A stretch of 64,000 nucleotides of DNA from assembly GCA_014084085.1 (NCBI GenBank), contig NPFB01000035.1, positions 242,662 to 306,661 on the forward strand, in the 5' to 3' direction. The notes below the pieces were generated by a model. That model was given only the letters and a program-made list of their open reading frames with translations, had not been told where the DNA came from and made no database searches. Source of the DNA: Hondaea fermentalgiana (Eukaryota; Sar; Bigyra; Thraustochytrida; Thraustochytriidae). Made by a program: the position numbers and the translations under genes. Shown piece by piece: positions 60,878 to 64,000 of this stretch; the first letter of the stretch is position 1; every line of letters begins with the position of its first letter.

Positions 60878-61876
60878 ATGAGCTCCGCGGTGGACGCGGC
60901 GATCGAGCGCGCGGCGCGCGCGCAGGAGCTCGCGGACGGGGCGGCGTGGGCGGAGGCGTCGCGGCTGTACGCGCGCGCGGCGCAGGACCTGCGCGGGCTG
61001 CTGCGCTCGGGGCGCGTCAAGGACGAGCGCAGCCGCGCGTTCCTGGGCGAGCAGTGCGACGACTTCCAGCGGCAGGCCGACCTCACGGCGCGCAAGGCGC
61101 AGGCGCGCCGCGAGAAGGACCTCGTCGCGCGCGCGAGGCAGCTGCGCGGCCTGGACGCCAAGCCCAAGTCCGAGGCCGAGGTCTCGCGCGCAGAGGACGA
61201 CCTCCGCGCGAGGCTCGCCAAGCTCCAGGCCCCGAGCGCGCCCGCGGCCTCACTCGGGGACCTGGAGGCCCGCCTGGCCAAGCTCGGGCCCTCGCAGTTT
61301 GCGCAGGAACATGCTGCTGCTGCTGCCGCGGAGCAAGAGGACCAGGATCCCCGCGTGAAGAAGGCGCTCGAAGACGCTGAAGCACGTGGCGCCGTCGACA
61401 TTGCTGCAGACGACCCCGACCTCGAAATGCTGCTCCGCAAGCTAGACAGCGACGAGAACGTCACGGATGAAGCGCTGCAGGCACTTCTTGCGGGTGTCGA
61501 TCACAGCGGGGTCGGTCATGGGACCGAGGTCTCGGCGGCCGACGATGACGAGGTCGCTCTCCTTATGCGGCAGGCTCGCGACTTTGCGCGTGTCGGGGGC
61601 GTGCCACTAAACGAGGACGATGGCGAAGGGCCCAAAGACTCTGCAGTCGTCGCGAAGAAGGGCAAGAAGAAGACGAAGGCACGGAAAGGCGCGGACAGCG
61701 ACGAGGATGATGAGTCCAGCGACGAGTCCGACTCGTCAGACGATGATGACAGTAGTAGCGACGACAGTGATGCTTCGTACGATGTGACGGGGCGAAGGGT
61801 GAAGTCGTCCAAGGCCAAGAAGGGAGCGAAGAAGAAGGTAAAGAAGAAAAGAGTGAGTCGTTGGGGTCTCTTTTAG
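60878..61876 (+). CDS. MIT-domain protein with ANCHR-like RLAKL motifs
   Basis: 332 residues from ATG 60878 (MSSAVDAAIERAARAQ). Residues about 5-75 fit a MIT three-helix bundle (AIERAARAQELADGAAW, EASRLYARAAQDLRGLL, then RSRAFLGEQCDDFQRQAD); MIT domains bind ESCRT-III tails. Two short repeats follow, DLRARLAKLQ and DLEARLAKLG. They resemble the ARLAALK motifs of ZFYVE19/ANCHR, an abscission-checkpoint regulator that works with VPS4. Unlike ANCHR there is no FYVE or B-box zinc finger. LEMLLRKLDSDENVTDEALQ near 190 is another helical motif. The C terminus is acidic Ser/Asp, then very basic (KKGAKKKVKKKRVSRWGLF). A role in ESCRT-dependent membrane scission is inferred. The MIT call is fair; the ANCHR link is weak. 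Confidence 0.7.
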   Translation: MSSAVDAAIERAARAQELADGAAWAEASRLYARAAQDLRGLLRSGRVKDERSRAFLGEQCDDFQRQADLTARKAQARREKDLVARARQLRGLDAKPKSEAEVSRAEDDLRARLAKLQAPSAPAASLGDLEARLAKLGPSQFAQEHAAAAAAEQEDQDPRVKKALEDAEARGAVDIAADDPDLEMLLRKLDSDENVTDEALQALLAGVDHSGVGHGTEVSAADDDEVALLMRQARDFARVGGVPLNEDDGEGPKDSAVVAKKGKKKTKARKGADSDEDDESSDESDSSDDDDSSSDDSDASYDVTGRRVKSSKAKKGAKKKVKKKRVSRWGLF

Positions 61877-62494
61877 TTTTTGCCCACAATTGCAAGAAAA
61901 GGCGCGGAAACAGAACATCACAATCAATAAAAGAGTTGGGGGCAAAGAGGACGTGGAGATGGTGTCTTTCATATGTTTATGTGAAGACCCGTGCACGATA
62001 CGACAGGCCAATCAAGCCGAAGACTGCATGTGCTTGCTTGTTCACGATTTTACCGTTCTCGACCCTCAAGTACAGAGTTTACCTGCCCATTTGATATATA
62101 TATATATTTTTCTAGGGAGGTGGGCCCGCGAGATGGTGCGATCAAATCTATTCCCGAAATGAGCCTTTTGAGTTGCAAGATTGAGAATGAATTTTGTTTG
62201 TGTTGATATTATTATGATGATCCTCTTTGCCGCTTTCGAGCTGTGCGTTCGATCGCGGACAAGCTCTGCAGTGACATTTGCGTGCTGTAAAAAATCAACT
62301 GTAAAGGAAAGGCGACGCGCCTACACATTTTCTATGCCGTCGACAACTCGGAAGTCGTCTGAAAAGCAATCGAACTATTTCTTCATGGACCGCAGCTACA
62401 GGTGCAAAAGGTGCTATGGAGACATGACATCTGCTACAAACTGCGCCTGGAGAGCTCGCTCGTATAGGAAGCAAGCAGACAGGGAGCACTGGCA
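61877..62494. other. Convergent spacer
   Basis: 618 bp between the stops of the MIT gene and the PG.NK.GG gene. AT-rich, with a poly(A) signal and a TA dinucleotide run at about 62094-62107. No gene supported. Confidence 0.5.
61926..61931 (+). promoter_or_regulatory. Possible poly(A) signal AATAAA for the MIT gene
   Basis: AATAAA 50 bp after the stop codon in AT-rich DNA. Confidence 0.45.
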
Positions 62495-63775
62495 TTACAC
62501 GAGCCACACGGAGGTTTTCCCATTATCGCAGCGCAACATGACCCGGTTTTCCTCGTCGAGTGCAAGAAGGCGAGTATGAAACTCTGCAGGTGAAAAGCTG
62601 GCGTTTTCGCAGTTGCTCTCATTGACGAGCCGAAGGAGATCACAATCCTCCAACATTTCTGCTTGGCGCATGCGAAAGATTTTGGCAACGAGTTGGCGAA
62701 AGGTTTGTTGTCGCGCGCGTTCTGCGGGTGACTTGCAAGGCACCTGCGGATGGCTCGGTGGGGCAGCAGCGTTTTTGGCGGGCGCACTTGGGCGTGGAGC
62801 GTCATTGACGGCGGCTTGTGCGGCATCTGCGTGCGCAGGGAGCTTGGCACGCTTGGGTTTGCGCGAGACAGCGGCGCTCGGAACATTGGTTGTATCACGG
62901 GGCCTTCGCTTGCTGTGTTGTTGCTGTGTCCTCGCGGGCAGCGGCTCCGTGTGGTGCGGACGGAGACCCTGGGGCTGACTGGCTTGGCGACTGATGATAC
63001 TAAACGGGACGGCGCGATCGCTGCCGCCAAGAATGTACTTTACGTCGGCGGTTGCGGTTGCGTAGTCGAGGCGCAGGATGCGCGCGGTTCCTCCAGGCTT
63101 GTTCTCGCCGGGTCCTGTTCGCGGCGCAATTGAGACGATGTCGTTGATCTGGAGGGAATGCGCGCTGTTGAGGTTGTCTCGGGTAGTGATTCGCGCCGGT
63201 TCGGCGGTTGCAGCGCCTGGGGCCTGTTCGGACTTGCGCATCCGATTTGGTGGCCTCGACAACAGTGACTGTGCCTTCGACTCTTGTTCCATGGCGTCGT
63301 CATCATCATGGTCTTGCTCTTGATCGTTTTCGTCGTCAACCATGGAGTCATCGCGCGTTTTTCTTGAGCTCGTGTGCTCGTCTTTGTCGTGGTCCATGAG
63401 CTGAACGGACGGCCCGGCAAGTCTGATATTTCTATTAAATGACGAGACGAGGATGTCCTCGTCTTCGTCCATGCGATCGATGTCTTGGCGCATTTGAGCC
63501 ATGACAGCGGGCGGCGCGGACGCGCGTCTTCTTGATCTGCGCTCTTGCAGCGCCTCATTGGTGCCGTCGTGATGGCGTCGTACCCACTTGAGCTCGATAT
63601 TGGACTCTTTACCACCAAGAACGTACTTTACGTCGACCGCTTCGGTATCGCCACAGATGCGCGTGACGCGGCCCACGCCGCCGTGTTTGTTCATTCCCGG
63701 AAACGTACGGGCCGCAACATCGACAAGGTCGCCCACCTGGAGCGGGGCCTCGTCTTTGGACTCGACCGAGGCCAT
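62495..63775 (-). CDS. Protein with two 'PG.NK.GG' modules and a possible winged-helix C terminus
   Basis: 426 residues from the ATG ending at 63775 (MASVESKDEAPLQVG). Two related modules are clear. The first, about 15-62, runs GDLVDVAARTFPGMNKHGG, then GRVTRI, DVKYVLGG and a final strand. The second, about 210-263, runs NDIVSIAPRTGPGENKPGG, then ARILRL, DVKYILGG and a final strand. The pattern suggests a small beta-barrel of SH3/Tudor type. Between them is an acidic, Asp-rich linker; after the second comes a basic part (SRKPKRAKLP). The last 75 residues are helical and end EFHTRLLALDEENRVML then a hairpin-like DNGKTSVWLV, which looks like a winged helix. A chromatin or DNA-binding role is inferred from the basic and Tudor-like features. 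I cannot name the family. Confidence 0.75.
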   Translation of the reverse strand: MASVESKDEAPLQVGDLVDVAARTFPGMNKHGGVGRVTRICGDTEAVDVKYVLGGKESNIELKWVRRHHDGTNEALQERRSRRRASAPPAVMAQMRQDIDRMDEDEDILVSSFNRNIRLAGPSVQLMDHDKDEHTSSRKTRDDSMVDDENDQEQDHDDDDAMEQESKAQSLLSRPPNRMRKSEQAPGAATAEPARITTRDNLNSAHSLQINDIVSIAPRTGPGENKPGGTARILRLDYATATADVKYILGGSDRAVPFSIISRQASQPQGLRPHHTEPLPARTQQQHSKRRPRDTTNVPSAAVSRKPKRAKLPAHADAAQAAVNDAPRPSAPAKNAAAPPSHPQVPCKSPAERARQQTFRQLVAKIFRMRQAEMLEDCDLLRLVNESNCENASFSPAEFHTRLLALDEENRVMLRCDNGKTSVWLV

Positions 63776-64000
63776 CTTTATCCAACGGCGTGAACGCGGC
63801 CCGCGGGAAACGACTCGGAGAACCACGAGGGACAGGGGGGAGTGAGGGCGAGAGAGAGAATGCTCGGACGGCCTTGGGCTCGCTCGCCTCGCGCGCTTTG
63901 CTCGCTGGTGTTCGCAGGTCGCCGATGCTGCCGATGCCGCGGCTCGCGTCCGTCGTTCTCCGCGCGCGGGGACCGACCGCGGCCGTGCGCGCGGGGGGGG

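Noticed and set aside
1..64000. tRNA and rRNA genes
   Set aside because: I looked for A/B box and rRNA-like sequences by eye and found none. A covariance search would be needed to be sure.

Overview
The window is nuclear DNA of a protist. It carries telomerase reverse transcriptase, cohesin SMC3, a myosin, a kinesin, a PIP kinase and a TBC-domain Rab-GAP. Almost every gene is one long uninterrupted reading frame. Genes lie on both strands at about one per 3.5 kb, and the spacers are full of tetra-, penta- and hexanucleotide microsatellites. One gene (58877-60113) is clearly split by two short introns with TACTAAC-like branch points. My best guess is a stramenopile, perhaps a thraustochytrid; this rests on gene style, not on a marker gene.

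Left third (1-29180). An unrecognised frame of at least 602 codons (1-1807, minus) runs off the left edge. Then come a small thioredoxin-fold/GST-N-like protein (2419-2787, minus), a TBC Rab-GAP with a C-terminal WW domain (3656-4987), a Lifeguard/TMBIM membrane protein (5739-6524), a small hypothetical (7001-7522, minus), a 2096-residue ankyrin protein with an N-terminal nucleotidyltransferase-like domain (9403-15693), TERT (16009-18825), SMC3 (19669-23808) and a 1709-residue WD40/EF-hand protein (24051-29180, minus).

Middle (29181-47085). A myosin with a long disordered acidic tail (30070-34947) is convergent with an NADP-type malic enzyme (35397-37244, minus). A gene-poor 3.5-kb microsatellite desert follows, then a PIP kinase whose catalytic domain is interrupted by a PX domain (40727-44782, minus) and an AAAP-type amino-acid transporter (45604-47085).

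Right third (47086-64000). A kinesin-13-like motor (47275-49590, minus) is followed by a 2588-residue protein with a 92-residue coding repeat, EF-hands, a C2-like domain, a coiled coil and an apparently dead kinesin motor fold (51036-58802). Next are a three-exon, shortened DNAJC11-like J protein (58877-60113, minus), a MIT-domain/ANCHR-like protein (60878-61876) and a protein with two copies of a 'PG.NK.GG' module (62495-63775, minus).

The genes do not form a pathway. Themes that recur are cytoskeletal motors, calcium-binding EF-hands, phosphoinositide/membrane traffic and chromosome maintenance. The most unusual items are the PX-inside-PIPK architecture, the pseudo-kinesin protein, the DNAJC11 homologue lacking its middle domain, and the edge-truncated unknown protein.

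Limits: all domain calls were made by eye. Residue positions are approximate. Start codons are the first convincing ATG; several frames stay open further upstream without an ATG.
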